Positions 53,708-62,110 of a stretch of 64,000 bases of DNA are shown piece by piece (position 1 is the stretch's first letter; each line of letters starts with the position of its first letter). The stretch spans positions 1 through 64,000 of the forward strand of contig NZ_RKMH01000019.1 of NCBI RefSeq assembly GCF_003797185.1, written 5' to 3'. A program made the position numbers and the translations under genes. The notes under the pieces were generated by a model that saw nothing but the letters and a program-made list of their open reading frames with translations, had not been told where the DNA came from and did not search any database. The stretch comes from Gordonia oryzae. GTDB lineage: Bacteria > Actinomycetota > Actinomycetes > Mycobacteriales > Mycobacteriaceae.

Positions 53708-55365
53708 CCATCGACACAACAGCGGCAGCGGACCCCGATCCGTGCGATCGAACTCCCGGCCGACAGGTCATCGCAGCGTCCTGGCGGCGGTCGGCGCTGT
53801 CCGGAATCCGCCCCGACCGCGACGTGCTGCCCGCTCCGGTCGACATCTCGTCGGCCGACCCGCTCCTCGATGCCGCCCGGCCTGTCCTCGACGACGCCGC
53901 CTCGAGGATCGTCGGCAGCGAGATGTCACTCCTGCTCGTCGACCACGAATGCCGCATCGTCTCCCGGGTCACCGGCGGCACCACCATCGAGCGCGCGCTC
54001 GACGGCGCCGGCGCAGCCAGCGGGGTGCCCTTCGGCGAAGCCGCTGTCGGCACCACCGCGCTCGGCACACCTGCCGAGATCCGTCGCGGCGTGATGGTCA
54101 ACGGCTCCGAGCACTACCTCGAGAAGTTCAAGCGACTCAGCTGCTTCGGTCAGCCGATCATCCATCCGGCCACCCGACGCCTCGTGGGTAGTCTGTGCAT
54201 GACCGAGGTCGCCGACAACACCAACCCGTTGGCGGTACCGTTCGTCAACGGCATCGTCGCCGACATCGCCGATCGGCTCCTCGATCGCTCCCGCTCACAT
54301 CAACGACGGGTGCTCGACGCGTTCCAGCGCGCCGCCCCGCGCCGCGATGTGGCGGTCGCCGCCATCGGTGACGACATCCAGCTCACCAATGCCCTTGCCG
54401 CCGAACTACTCTGCGCGTCCGACTTCGGCGCGCTGCGGGCCGTAGTGGCCGACCCGGCGCTGCGCCCGACCACATTGTCGCTGACCCTGACCGGCGGGAC
54501 CGCCGTGGAGATCGTGGTCGAACCGGTGGCGGGAACCCATAGTGCGGCGCTGTTCCACCTGCGACCGCTGACGATCCGCGCCACTCCGACACCCTCCCCC
54601 GTCCGCCCGGCATCGATAGCCGCGGGCATCGCGATCACCGGTGAGCCGGGTACCGGACGCAGCACGGCGGCCCGCTCGCTGGCCGCCGACCTCGGCGGTA
54701 GTCACCGCCCACCGATCGTCGTCGACGTCGCCGACGCCCTCATCGACGGGAAAGCGCCGGACATCGCAGCGGTGCTCGCACGGTGTCGTGCGGAGTCGGT
54801 GTCGCTGGTCGTCGACGGGGCCGAACTCCTCGACGACCGATCGCTGACGCTGCTCCGCCATGCCGCGGGCCGGGCCACATCGGCCGCGCCGGTGATCGTG
54901 GTGACCGGTCCACCGGCGCAACTCGGCGTCGGCGCCGCTGCCCTCATCGGACACTGCCCGCGCCGGGTGGACCTCCCGCCGCTGCGCCAACGCAGCACCG
55001 AACTCCCCGCGATCGCCAGTGGCATCGTCGCCGACCTCGCGCCGGGCACCACACTGTCGAGCGGGGCCACCGACTGCCTGCTCAGTCAGGAGTGGCTGGG
55101 AAATCTCACCGAGTTGGTGGCGGTGCTCGACGAAGCGGTGGCCACCTGCCAGTTGCGGTCGGCGCGCACGGTCGAGGTCGCCGACCTCCCCGAGCGGTAC
55201 CGCACCACAAGCCGCGCCGCGCGCCTCGCCGGCCGCGAACAGGCCGAGCGACAGGCGATCATCGACGCGCTGGAACACTGCTCGCACAACAAGGTTCAGG
55301 CTGCCCGGGAACTCGGGATCTCCCGGACCACGCTGTATGCGCGGATGCGGGCACTCGGGATCTGA
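53704..55365 (+). CDS. AcoR/MimR-type transcriptional activator with degenerate AAA+ domain
   Basis: This 553-residue regulator has an N-terminal GAF-like sensor (about residues 40-200; VDHECRIVSRVTGG, FGEAAVGTTALGTP, CFGQPIIHPATRRLVGSLCM). An AAA+ core follows with a Walker A-like GEPGTGRSTAARS (about 316) and Walker B-like VSLVVDGAELLDD. The Fis-type HTH at the C-terminus is KVQAARELGISRTTLYARMR. The GAFTGA loop that contacts sigma-54 is absent, as expected where sigma-54 is lacking. GTG 53704 is the likely start. The aldehyde and alcohol dehydrogenase genes downstream on the same strand are the likely targets, as for acetoin, propane or alcohol regulators. Confidence 0.82.
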   Translation: MTIDTTAAADPDPCDRTPGRQVIAASWRRSALSGIRPDRDVLPAPVDISSADPLLDAARPVLDDAASRIVGSEMSLLLVDHECRIVSRVTGGTTIERALDGAGAASGVPFGEAAVGTTALGTPAEIRRGVMVNGSEHYLEKFKRLSCFGQPIIHPATRRLVGSLCMTEVADNTNPLAVPFVNGIVADIADRLLDRSRSHQRRVLDAFQRAAPRRDVAVAAIGDDIQLTNALAAELLCASDFGALRAVVADPALRPTTLSLTLTGGTAVEIVVEPVAGTHSAALFHLRPLTIRATPTPSPVRPASIAAGIAITGEPGTGRSTAARSLAADLGGSHRPPIVVDVADALIDGKAPDIAAVLARCRAESVSLVVDGAELLDDRSLTLLRHAAGRATSAAPVIVVTGPPAQLGVGAAALIGHCPRRVDLPPLRQRSTELPAIASGIVADLAPGTTLSSGATDCLLSQEWLGNLTELVAVLDEAVATCQLRSARTVEVADLPERYRTTSRAARLAGREQAERQAIIDALEHCSHNKVQAARELGISRTTLYARMRALGI

Positions 55366-56238
55366 GCCGCACCACCGCAACTTTCCGGCACCGTCAGTCT
55401 TCCCGGTGACCTCGTTCCCGCCGCTGCGCAGGGCGTCGTGAGGGCCGTGATGAGATCGATCTGAAACACCACTCCCACATACGCGCCGTCGACGCCGACG
55501 CGCGGTCGCGGGATGAATTTGTGCTCACCGAAGAGGTTGCGCTAGTTCCGCGCCCGGTCCAGGCAGCCACCGTCACGAGATCCCTGCGACATCACCGACG
55601 CCACCACCACTGGCCCCGTGACGTGCCCGGCGGCCTTCGGTCCGGCGGCCACGAGCCGCGCCGCGGCGCCGACGGCGACCGGTGCCACGGCGACCGGTGC
55701 CACGGCGAAACGCAGTCCGAGCGCACGCACGGTGTCGGGGGGCCAGAGCCGCACACAGTGCCACCGCACTCGCGGGCGGATGCCCGACAGAGGATCCTCA
55801 CCGCGCCGGCTGCCCCGACCGCCAGGGTCACCCGCACCGTGGGCTGGACGACGCCGAGCGGGATCCCCACCACCGAGTTCGCCGAGACACAAGACACGAT
55901 CCGAGCCCCGCGCGCGGGGTCTCCCGCGGCGAGCCCGCGCCGGTCGCCGGCCCGAGCACGTGCGCACTTCGCCCGAGGGCACCGGTGATCCTCGGGCGCA
56001 TCGCCGACCTCTCAGAGATGAGGTGAGTGCGACCTCATCACTCTCGGCCGGCGGCTCTCCGGCGCCGAGGTCGGCACCTGTACAGCACGGTGTTCAGTTT
56101 CTGTACACCTCGCCCGACCTATGCGGTGGCAGAAATAGAAGCAGGACCGAATATGACCCCCGTCACAAATGATCGTCATTGATGACACCGCCATGTTCGC
56201 CCCCCCTTCCTTCACCACTGAGTCGAGCAGGAGACCCT
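55366..56238. other. Intergenic region, about 870 bp, with paired TGTACA sites
   Basis: No credible gene is seen. A minus-strand ORF (55542-55982) has repetitive Ala/Val/Arg content and no ribosome site; a 15-bp duplication (55677-55691, 55692-55706) contributes to it. Two palindromes TGTACA lie at 56079-56084 and 56102-56107, 23 bp apart, about 130-160 bp upstream of the aldehyde dehydrogenase ATG. They are good candidates for activator binding sites. The region could be a decayed gene plus a long promoter. Confidence 0.45.
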
Positions 56239-57735
56239 ATGACCGCCGTCGCAACCGACCTCCTCCCCCGGGTACGGGATTTCATCTCGTCGGAGAAGAA
56301 GATGCTGATCGGGGGTGAGTGGGTGTCGGCGGAGTCCGGGCAGACGTTCGAGACGATCGATCCCGCCACCGCCCGCCCCATCACCAGCGTCGCCCACGGC
56401 GGTGCTGCCGACATCGACCGCGCGGTGCGCGCCGCCCGTGCCGCGTTCGACGAGGGCGCGTGGGTCCGGATGAAGCCCAACGAGCGGGAACGTCTGCTGT
56501 GGCGGGTGGGTGACATCCTCACCGAACGCGCCGAGGAATTCGGCCAGCTCGAGGCGCTCGACAACGGCAAGGCCGCGACCATCGCCTCCGCCGTCGACAC
56601 CAACTGGTCGGCCGACATCTTCCGCTACAACGCGGGTCTGGCCACCAAGATCACCGGATCGACCGTGAACGTCTCGATGCCGTTCGTCCCGGGCGGCGAG
56701 TTCCACGCGTACACGCTGCGCGAGCCGGTCGGGGTCTGCGGGCTCATCGTGCCGTGGAACTTCCCACTGCTCATGGCGTCGTTCAAGCTGGCTCCCGCTC
56801 TCGCCGCCGGCAACACCGTGATCCTCAAGCCGGCCGAGCAGACCCCGCTCACCGCCCTGCTGCTCGGTGAGGTCTTCCAGGAGGCGGGCTTCCCGCCCGG
56901 CGTGGTCAACATCGTCACCGGTTTCGGCGATGCGGGCGCTGCGCTCTCGGCCCACGACGACGTCGACAAGATCGCCTTCACCGGTTCGACCGAGGTCGGC
57001 AAGAAGATCGTCGACGCCGCCAAGGGCAACCTGAAGAAGGTCTCGTTGGAACTCGGCGGCAAGAGCCCCAACATCGTGTTCGCCGACGCCGACTTCGAGA
57101 AGGCCGTCGCCGGGTCGGTGGCCGCGTGGATGTTCAATCACGGCCAATGCTGCGTCGCCGGTACCCGCCTGTTCGTCGAGCGCCCCATCTTCGACGACTT
57201 CACCGCCGCCGTTGCCGAGGCCGCCTCGCAGGCCAAGATCGGACCGGGTCTGGACCCCACCACCGAGCTCGGACCGTTGGTCAGCCAGGAGCAGTTCGAT
57301 CGCGTCTCGGGGTATCTCGCGGCCGGACTCGCCGACGGAGCTCGCGCCCTGACCGGCGGAAAGCGTTGGGGCAATGAGGGTTTCTTCATCGAGCCGACCG
57401 TCTTCGTCGACGTCGAGCCGGACTTCTCGATCGTGCGCGAGGAGATCTTCGGCCCCGTCGTGGCCGCCCTGCCCTTCGACGCCGACACCGGTGTTGCCGC
57501 GGCGGCCAACGATTCCATCTACGGTCTGGCCGCCGGGATCTGGACCCAGGATCTGTCCAAGGCGCACAAGACCGCTCGCGCGATCAAGGCCGGCTCGGTG
57601 TGGGTGAACCAGTACAACGGCTTCGATACCGCGATGCCGTTCGGCGGCTACAAGCAGTCCGGGTGGGGCCGCGAGCTCGGCGGGTCGGCAATCGATCTGT
57701 ACACGCAGACCAAGGCCGTCAACGTCGCGCTGTGA
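56239..57735 (+). CDS. NAD-dependent aldehyde dehydrogenase
   Basis: This 498-residue ALDH has LIVPWNFPLLMASFKLAPAL for substrate and cofactor, FTGSTEVGKKI for NAD, the catalytic Glu in LELGGKSPN and the catalytic Cys in FNHGQCCVAGTR. The C-terminal motif is PFGGYKQSGWGRELG. It oxidises aldehydes to acids in the cytosol. GCAGGAG precedes ATG 56239. The alcohol dehydrogenase follows 83 bp downstream, so the pair takes an alcohol to an acid, probably under the activator at 53704. Confidence 0.93.
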   Translation: MTAVATDLLPRVRDFISSEKKMLIGGEWVSAESGQTFETIDPATARPITSVAHGGAADIDRAVRAARAAFDEGAWVRMKPNERERLLWRVGDILTERAEEFGQLEALDNGKAATIASAVDTNWSADIFRYNAGLATKITGSTVNVSMPFVPGGEFHAYTLREPVGVCGLIVPWNFPLLMASFKLAPALAAGNTVILKPAEQTPLTALLLGEVFQEAGFPPGVVNIVTGFGDAGAALSAHDDVDKIAFTGSTEVGKKIVDAAKGNLKKVSLELGGKSPNIVFADADFEKAVAGSVAAWMFNHGQCCVAGTRLFVERPIFDDFTAAVAEAASQAKIGPGLDPTTELGPLVSQEQFDRVSGYLAAGLADGARALTGGKRWGNEGFFIEPTVFVDVEPDFSIVREEIFGPVVAALPFDADTGVAAAANDSIYGLAAGIWTQDLSKAHKTARAIKAGSVWVNQYNGFDTAMPFGGYKQSGWGRELGGSAIDLYTQTKAVNVAL

Positions 57736-57818
57736 CAGTTCCGCACTCTGTAACAATTCTCCTCTGGGACAACACCTTTCTTATCCGTCAATTTTCATCA
57801 CTCACATAGGAGTAGTCG

Positions 57819-58937
57819 ATGACCATCACCACCAAAGCCGCCGTACTCACCGGCCCGGGCAAGCCCTTCGAGCTCGTCGAACTCGACCTCGATGAACCCC
57901 GCGAGGGTGAGGTACTCATCAAGTACACCGCTGCGGGACTGTGCCATTCCGACCTGCACCTGACCGACGGCGACCTACCGCCGCGCTATCCGATCGTGGG
58001 CGGTCACGAGGGTTCGGGCATCATCGAGGCGGTCGGCCCCGGTGTCACCAAGGTCAAGGTCGGCGACCACGTGGTCTGTAGCTTCATCCCCAACTGCGGC
58101 ACCTGCCGCTACTGTTCGACCGGTCGACAGAACCTTTGCGACATGGGCGCCACCATCTTGGAGGGCTCTATGCCCGACGGATCATTTCGATTCCATTCCG
58201 GCACAGACAATTTCGGTGCAATGTGCATGCTCGGCACCTTCTCCGAGCGGGCCACCATCAGCCAGCACTCGGTGGTCAAGGTCGACGACTGGCTGCCGTT
58301 GGAGAAGGCGGTCCTCGTCGGCTGCGGCGTCCCGTCGGGATGGGGTACATCGGTCTACGCGGGCGGGGTACGCGCCGGCGACACCGTCGTCATCTACGGC
58401 ATCGGCGGCCTCGGCATCAACGCGGTGCAGGGTGCGGTCTCCGCCGGCGCGAAGTATGTCGTCGTCGTCGATCCCGTTGCACTCAAACGGGACACGGCCA
58501 TCAAGTTCGGTGCCACCCACGCGTTCGCAGACCCGGTGGAGGCCGCGGCCAAGGTCAACGAACTCACCTGGGGTCAAGGTGCCGATCAAGCACTGATCCT
58601 GGTCGGTACCGTCAATGAGGAGGTCGTCACCCATGCGGCTGCGGTGATCGGCAAGGGCGGCACCGTGGTCATCACCGGCCTCGCCGATCCCACCAAGCTG
58701 ACCGTGCATCTATCGGGCACCGATCTGGTACTGAACCAGAAGACGATCAAGGGCACGCTGTTCGGTTCGGCCAACCCGCAGTACGACATCGTCAAACTGC
58801 TGCGTCTCTACGACGCCGGTCAGCTCAAGCTCGACGAACTGATCACCCAGACCTACACGCTCGATGAGGTCAACGAGGGATACCAGGATCTGCGCGACGG
58901 CAAGAACATTCGCGGAGTGATCATCCACGACAGCTGA
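57819..58937 (+). CDS. Zinc alcohol dehydrogenase, NDMA-dependent (mycofactocin-associated) type
   Basis: This 372-residue medium-chain dehydrogenase has the catalytic zinc Cys in AAGLCHSDLH and His/Glu in GGHEGSGIIE. The structural zinc Cys are CGTCRYCSTGRQNLC, and the NAD fold is GIGGLGINAVQGAVSAGA. The sequence LPPRYPIVGGHEG and the segment DMGATILEGSMPDG match the NDMA-dependent alcohol dehydrogenases, which hold NAD tightly and need mycofactocin as electron acceptor. This links the gene to the mft locus 35 kb away. ATG 57819 follows AGGAG. Its substrate is unknown. Confidence 0.85.
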   Translation: MTITTKAAVLTGPGKPFELVELDLDEPREGEVLIKYTAAGLCHSDLHLTDGDLPPRYPIVGGHEGSGIIEAVGPGVTKVKVGDHVVCSFIPNCGTCRYCSTGRQNLCDMGATILEGSMPDGSFRFHSGTDNFGAMCMLGTFSERATISQHSVVKVDDWLPLEKAVLVGCGVPSGWGTSVYAGGVRAGDTVVIYGIGGLGINAVQGAVSAGAKYVVVVDPVALKRDTAIKFGATHAFADPVEAAAKVNELTWGQGADQALILVGTVNEEVVTHAAAVIGKGGTVVITGLADPTKLTVHLSGTDLVLNQKTIKGTLFGSANPQYDIVKLLRLYDAGQLKLDELITQTYTLDEVNEGYQDLRDGKNIRGVIIHDS

Positions 58938-58960
58938 GCACTTCGGCATCCCCCGACCCC

Positions 58961-58999
58961 GACCCGGACGCATCGCACCTTCGCTTGTGCGTCCGGGTC
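58961..58999 (+). terminator. Hairpin after the alcohol dehydrogenase gene
   Basis: GACCCGGACGCA (58961-58972) pairs perfectly over 12 bp with TGCGTCCGGGTC (58988-58999), with a 15-nt loop. It starts 23 bp after the alcohol dehydrogenase stop. No U-run follows, which is common in actinobacteria. It probably ends the ALDH-ADH transcript. Confidence 0.7.
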
Positions 59000-59262
59000 G
59001 ATCCATGTCGGTGACCGCCGGGGATGGGTTCGCTGATCGGGTGATCAGTCCGGGAACGCTCGCTGCGGTGCGCACCGAACTCGGCAGAATCCGCACCACC
59101 CCGACCGAGACCCTGCCGATGCTCTCCGGGAACTCGGCGATGGTGTTGGTTCTGTGGTTAGCCCTACTGCGCACCTGGTCCTGCCCTGCGCGCTGTATCC
59201 GGTGGCCTTCGGGTTGATCGTCGCGCTGCCGGTGATGATCTGGCGTCCGTCCGACGTCTCGA

Positions 59263-59475
59263 ATGGGACGCGATCTGTCCACCATCGACGTCCTCGTCTG
59301 TGTCGCGGTGGCCGTGATGATCACCGCACTGATGTGGACTCGGGCGGTTGGCTGGATTCACCGCCACCGCGAGCGGGTCCGCGAATACCTGCTCGACGTC
59401 GAGCGGGGCGAGCGCGGTCGGCAATTCTCAGCGCCCGGCCGCCGCAATCAGGTGCCCGCTCGCCGAAGTCAGTGA
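59263..59475 (+). CDS. Possible small membrane protein
   Basis: ATG 59263 encodes 70 residues with one helix (VLVCVAVAVMITALMWTRAV) and an Arg-rich tail RHRERVREYLLDVERGERGR. A second frame just upstream (GTG 59154) encodes PCALYPVAFGLIVALPVMIW and overlaps it, so the two may be halves of one two-helix protein split by a frameshift, or a coupled pair. Neither has a good ribosome site. No family is recognised. Confidence 0.4.
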   Translation: MGRDLSTIDVLVCVAVAVMITALMWTRAVGWIHRHRERVREYLLDVERGERGRQFSAPGRRNQVPARRSQ

Positions 59476-60092
59476 GGGGTCTGTAGGGCCGCCGACACCA
59501 TCTCGGCCCACGCGGCCACGACCTGAGCGCGTCGTGCGGAGTCGTCGGAGAGGGTGTCGGCCAGACCGAGGCCGCGGGCGAGGTCGAGGGTGACCTGCGC
59601 GATCCGGTGCACCCGCGGATCGGTGCCGTCGGGATCGAGCATCGAGGTGGTCATACGGTGCGCGGCGTGGGCGAACTTGTCCTCCATCGGCAGGATCAGC
59701 CGACGCAGTGCCGGGTCCGACGCGGCCGCGGCCCAGACCTGCAGGGCGGCCTTGAACACCTTCCCCGTATACAGTTCGACGGCCCGGTCGATCGCCGCCG
59801 ATACCCGAGCGTCGCCTTCCGGCAGTTCGGCTTTGGCCACCGATGCCGATTCGGTCATGTCCTCGAAGATCTGCTGGAGTGCGGCGGTGATCAACGACTC
59901 TCGCGTCGGGAAATGGTGTTGCGCCGCGCCACGGGACACCCCGGCACGCTCGGCAACGGCTGCTACTGTTGCCGACGACCACCCGTCGCGGGCCAGTGCA
60001 TCGATGGTCGCGTCGAGCAGCCGTTCCCGGGTCAACCTCGACCGCTCCTGCTGCGGTTCGCGTGCGCCGGCCGCCCGTGCCCCCGTGGTCAC
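59469..60092 (-). CDS. TetR-family regulator of the acyl-CoA operon
   Basis: This 207-residue regulator has the HTH in LLDATIDALARDGWSSATVA, then AGVSRGAAQHHFPTRESLIT. AQHHF in the recognition helix is typical of TetR regulators in acyl-CoA or leucine/isovalerate operons. GTG 60092 overlaps the stop of the enoyl-CoA hydratase gene by four bases, so it is the last gene of the operon and probably controls it. Confidence 0.85.
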   Translation of the reverse strand: MTTGARAAGAREPQQERSRLTRERLLDATIDALARDGWSSATVAAVAERAGVSRGAAQHHFPTRESLITAALQQIFEDMTESASVAKAELPEGDARVSAAIDRAVELYTGKVFKAALQVWAAAASDPALRRLILPMEDKFAHAAHRMTTSMLDPDGTDPRVHRIAQVTLDLARGLGLADTLSDDSARRAQVVAAWAEMVSAALQTPH

Positions 60093-60901
60093 GGCGCCCG
60101 GCCCTCGGTGAGATCCCACACCGGACGCCGTTTCGACAGGAAGGCCGTCATGCCCTCACGTGCCTCGTCGCTACCGAACAACGCCGCCGACTCGGCTGCC
60201 CGTTGCTGCGCCTCACGGTCGAAGGCCGCCACGATGGGTGCCGTGGTGAGTTCCTTCGACGCGGCCAACCCCTGCGGTGAGGCCTTGCGGATCCCTCTCA
60301 GCACCCCCCCGAGCGTGACGTCGAGGTCGTCGACATCATTGTGTGCCTGCGTGATCAGCCCGATGCGCTCGGCGATGGCGCCGTCGAACGTCTCGCCGGT
60401 GAGGTAGTAGCGGCCCGAAGAGCGCGCGGTCATCTTCGGCAACAGCACCACCGAGATCACCGACGGCGCCAGCGCCAGCCGTGCTTCGGTGAGCGCGAAA
60501 GTGCACGCGGGACCGGCAAACACCATGTCGCAGGCGCCGATCAGCCCGAGACCGCCGGCCCGCACGTGCCCGTCGATGCGGGCGATGACCGGCTTGCGCA
60601 GATCCAGGATGGTGCGGAGCAGTCCGAGCATCGACTCGGTACCGGCTGCCGATGCTTCCTGAATACTCGCACCGCGCGCCAGCGCCTCACCGAGATCCGC
60701 TCCGGCGCAGAACGTGTTGCCGGTATGGGTGAGCACCACCGCACGCACATCGGGATCACCTCCGGCACAAGCAAGCCCGTCGAGAAGCTCTCCGACGAGC
60801 GCGGCGCCGAGGGCGTTACGATTTGCCGGCGAGTCCAGGGTGAGGGTGGCGATGCCATCCTCGATCACGAGGTGCACGACTTCGGATTGCTGATCGGTCA
60901 C
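60089..60901 (-). CDS. Enoyl-CoA hydratase/isomerase family protein
   Basis: This 270-residue crotonase-fold protein has TLDSPANRNALGAAL, the oxyanion motif in FCAGADLGEA and HVRAGGLGLIGACDMVFA. The usual catalytic Glu of hydratases near GCDMV and the AxLG region is not evident: LGLIGACDM and LTEARLALAPSVI match the HMG-CoA-lyase/isohexenylglutaconyl-type subgroup. The role is hydration in an acyl-CoA pathway. GTG 60901 starts 51 bp after the acyl-CoA dehydrogenase stop. Confidence 0.85.
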   Translation of the reverse strand: MTDQQSEVVHLVIEDGIATLTLDSPANRNALGAALVGELLDGLACAGGDPDVRAVVLTHTGNTFCAGADLGEALARGASIQEASAAGTESMLGLLRTILDLRKPVIARIDGHVRAGGLGLIGACDMVFAGPACTFALTEARLALAPSVISVVLLPKMTARSSGRYYLTGETFDGAIAERIGLITQAHNDVDDLDVTLGGVLRGIRKASPQGLAASKELTTAPIVAAFDREAQQRAAESAALFGSDEAREGMTAFLSKRRPVWDLTEGRAP

Positions 60902-60952
60902 ATCGGTTCCTTCGTCGGCAGTGGCGGTCGGTGCGGGTTCGGGTGTATCGGA

Positions 60953-62110
60953 TCAGTACGACTTGGGCAAGCCGAGGCTGGTCTGGGAGACGAAGTTCAG
61001 GATCATCTCACGACTGACCGGGGCGATCCGGGCGATCCGGGCCAGCGAGAGCATCGGCGCCAGGCCGTATTCGGTGGTCAAACCGTTCCCGCCGAGCGAG
61101 TGCACGGCATGATCGACGATTTTCACACATGCCTCGGCCGCGGCGTATTTGGCCATATTCGCCGGCTCGGCCGCACCCCAGTCGTCGCCCGCGTCGTAGA
61201 GCGTGGCGGCCTTCTGCATCATCAGCTTGGCCATCTCCAGCTCGATCTTGCCCTGCGCCAACGGATGCGCGATCGCCTGATGCGCGCCGATAGGGGTCTT
61301 CCACACGGTGCGGTCGGTGACGTACTCGATCGCCTTGCCGAGCGCGAAACGTCCCATCCCGATCGCCGACGCCGCGCCCATGATCCGTTCCGGGTTCAGT
61401 CCGGCAAACAACTGGCTCAGGGCGGCGTCCTCGGAACCGACGAGTGCGTCCGACGGCAGCCGGACGTCGTCGAGGTACAGCAGGAACTGCTTTTCCGGGT
61501 TCTGCAGTTCCATATCGATCTGCTTGTACTCGAAGTTGGGTGTGTCGGTCGGCACGATAAACAGCGACGGCTTGAGGTTGCCGGTCTTGGCGTCGGTGGT
61601 GCGCCCGACGATGAGCACCGCCTGCGCCTGGTCGACACCGGAGATGTAGATCTTGCGGCCGTTGAGAATCCAGTCGGAACCATCGCGACGCGCGGTGGTG
61701 GTGATGTGGTGCGAGTTGGATCCGGCGTCGGGTTCGGTGATTCCAAACGCCATGGTGATCGAACCGTCCGCCAGGCCCGGAAGCCACCGCTGCTTCTGCT
61801 CATCGGTGCCGAACCGGGCAATGACGTTGCCGCAGATGGCCGGTGACACGACCAGCATCAACAGGCCGGTACCCGCGGCGGCGATCTCCTCCATCACGAT
61901 CGACAACTCGTACATCCCGGCACCGCCGCCACCGTACTCCTCGGGCAGATTGACCCCGATGAATCCGAGTTCGCCCGCCTCACGCCACAACTCGTCGGTC
62001 TTGCGGCCCTCGCGAGCGCATTCCCGGAAGTATTCCTGGCCGTATTTGCCGGCCAGACCGGCGACCGCAGCGCGTAGTTCGGCCCGCTCGGGGCTTTCGA
62101 TGAAACTCAT
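60953..62110 (-). CDS. Acyl-CoA dehydrogenase
   Basis: This 385-residue flavoenzyme has the N-terminal helical domain (LGFIGVNLPEEYGGGGAGMY), the FAD motif FGITEPDAGSNSHHITTTA, WILNGRKIYISG, and the C-terminal LGGNGLTTEYGLAPMLSLARI. It forms the trans-2-enoyl-CoA and passes electrons to ETF. ATG 62110 overlaps the carboxylase stop (ATGA). With a biotin carboxylase and an enoyl-CoA hydratase it looks like branched-chain (leucine or acyclic terpene) catabolism; no carboxyltransferase subunit lies in the window. Confidence 0.92.
   Translation of the reverse strand: MSFIESPERAELRAAVAGLAGKYGQEYFRECAREGRKTDELWREAGELGFIGVNLPEEYGGGGAGMYELSIVMEEIAAAGTGLLMLVVSPAICGNVIARFGTDEQKQRWLPGLADGSITMAFGITEPDAGSNSHHITTTARRDGSDWILNGRKIYISGVDQAQAVLIVGRTTDAKTGNLKPSLFIVPTDTPNFEYKQIDMELQNPEKQFLLYLDDVRLPSDALVGSEDAALSQLFAGLNPERIMGAASAIGMGRFALGKAIEYVTDRTVWKTPIGAHQAIAHPLAQGKIELEMAKLMMQKAATLYDAGDDWGAAEPANMAKYAAAEACVKIVDHAVHSLGGNGLTTEYGLAPMLSLARIARIAPVSREMILNFVSQTSLGLPKSY

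Noticed and set aside
56041..56238. Sigma-54 promoter for the aldehyde dehydrogenase
   Set aside because: No clear -24/-12 GG-GC pair, and the adjacent activator lacks GAFTGA.
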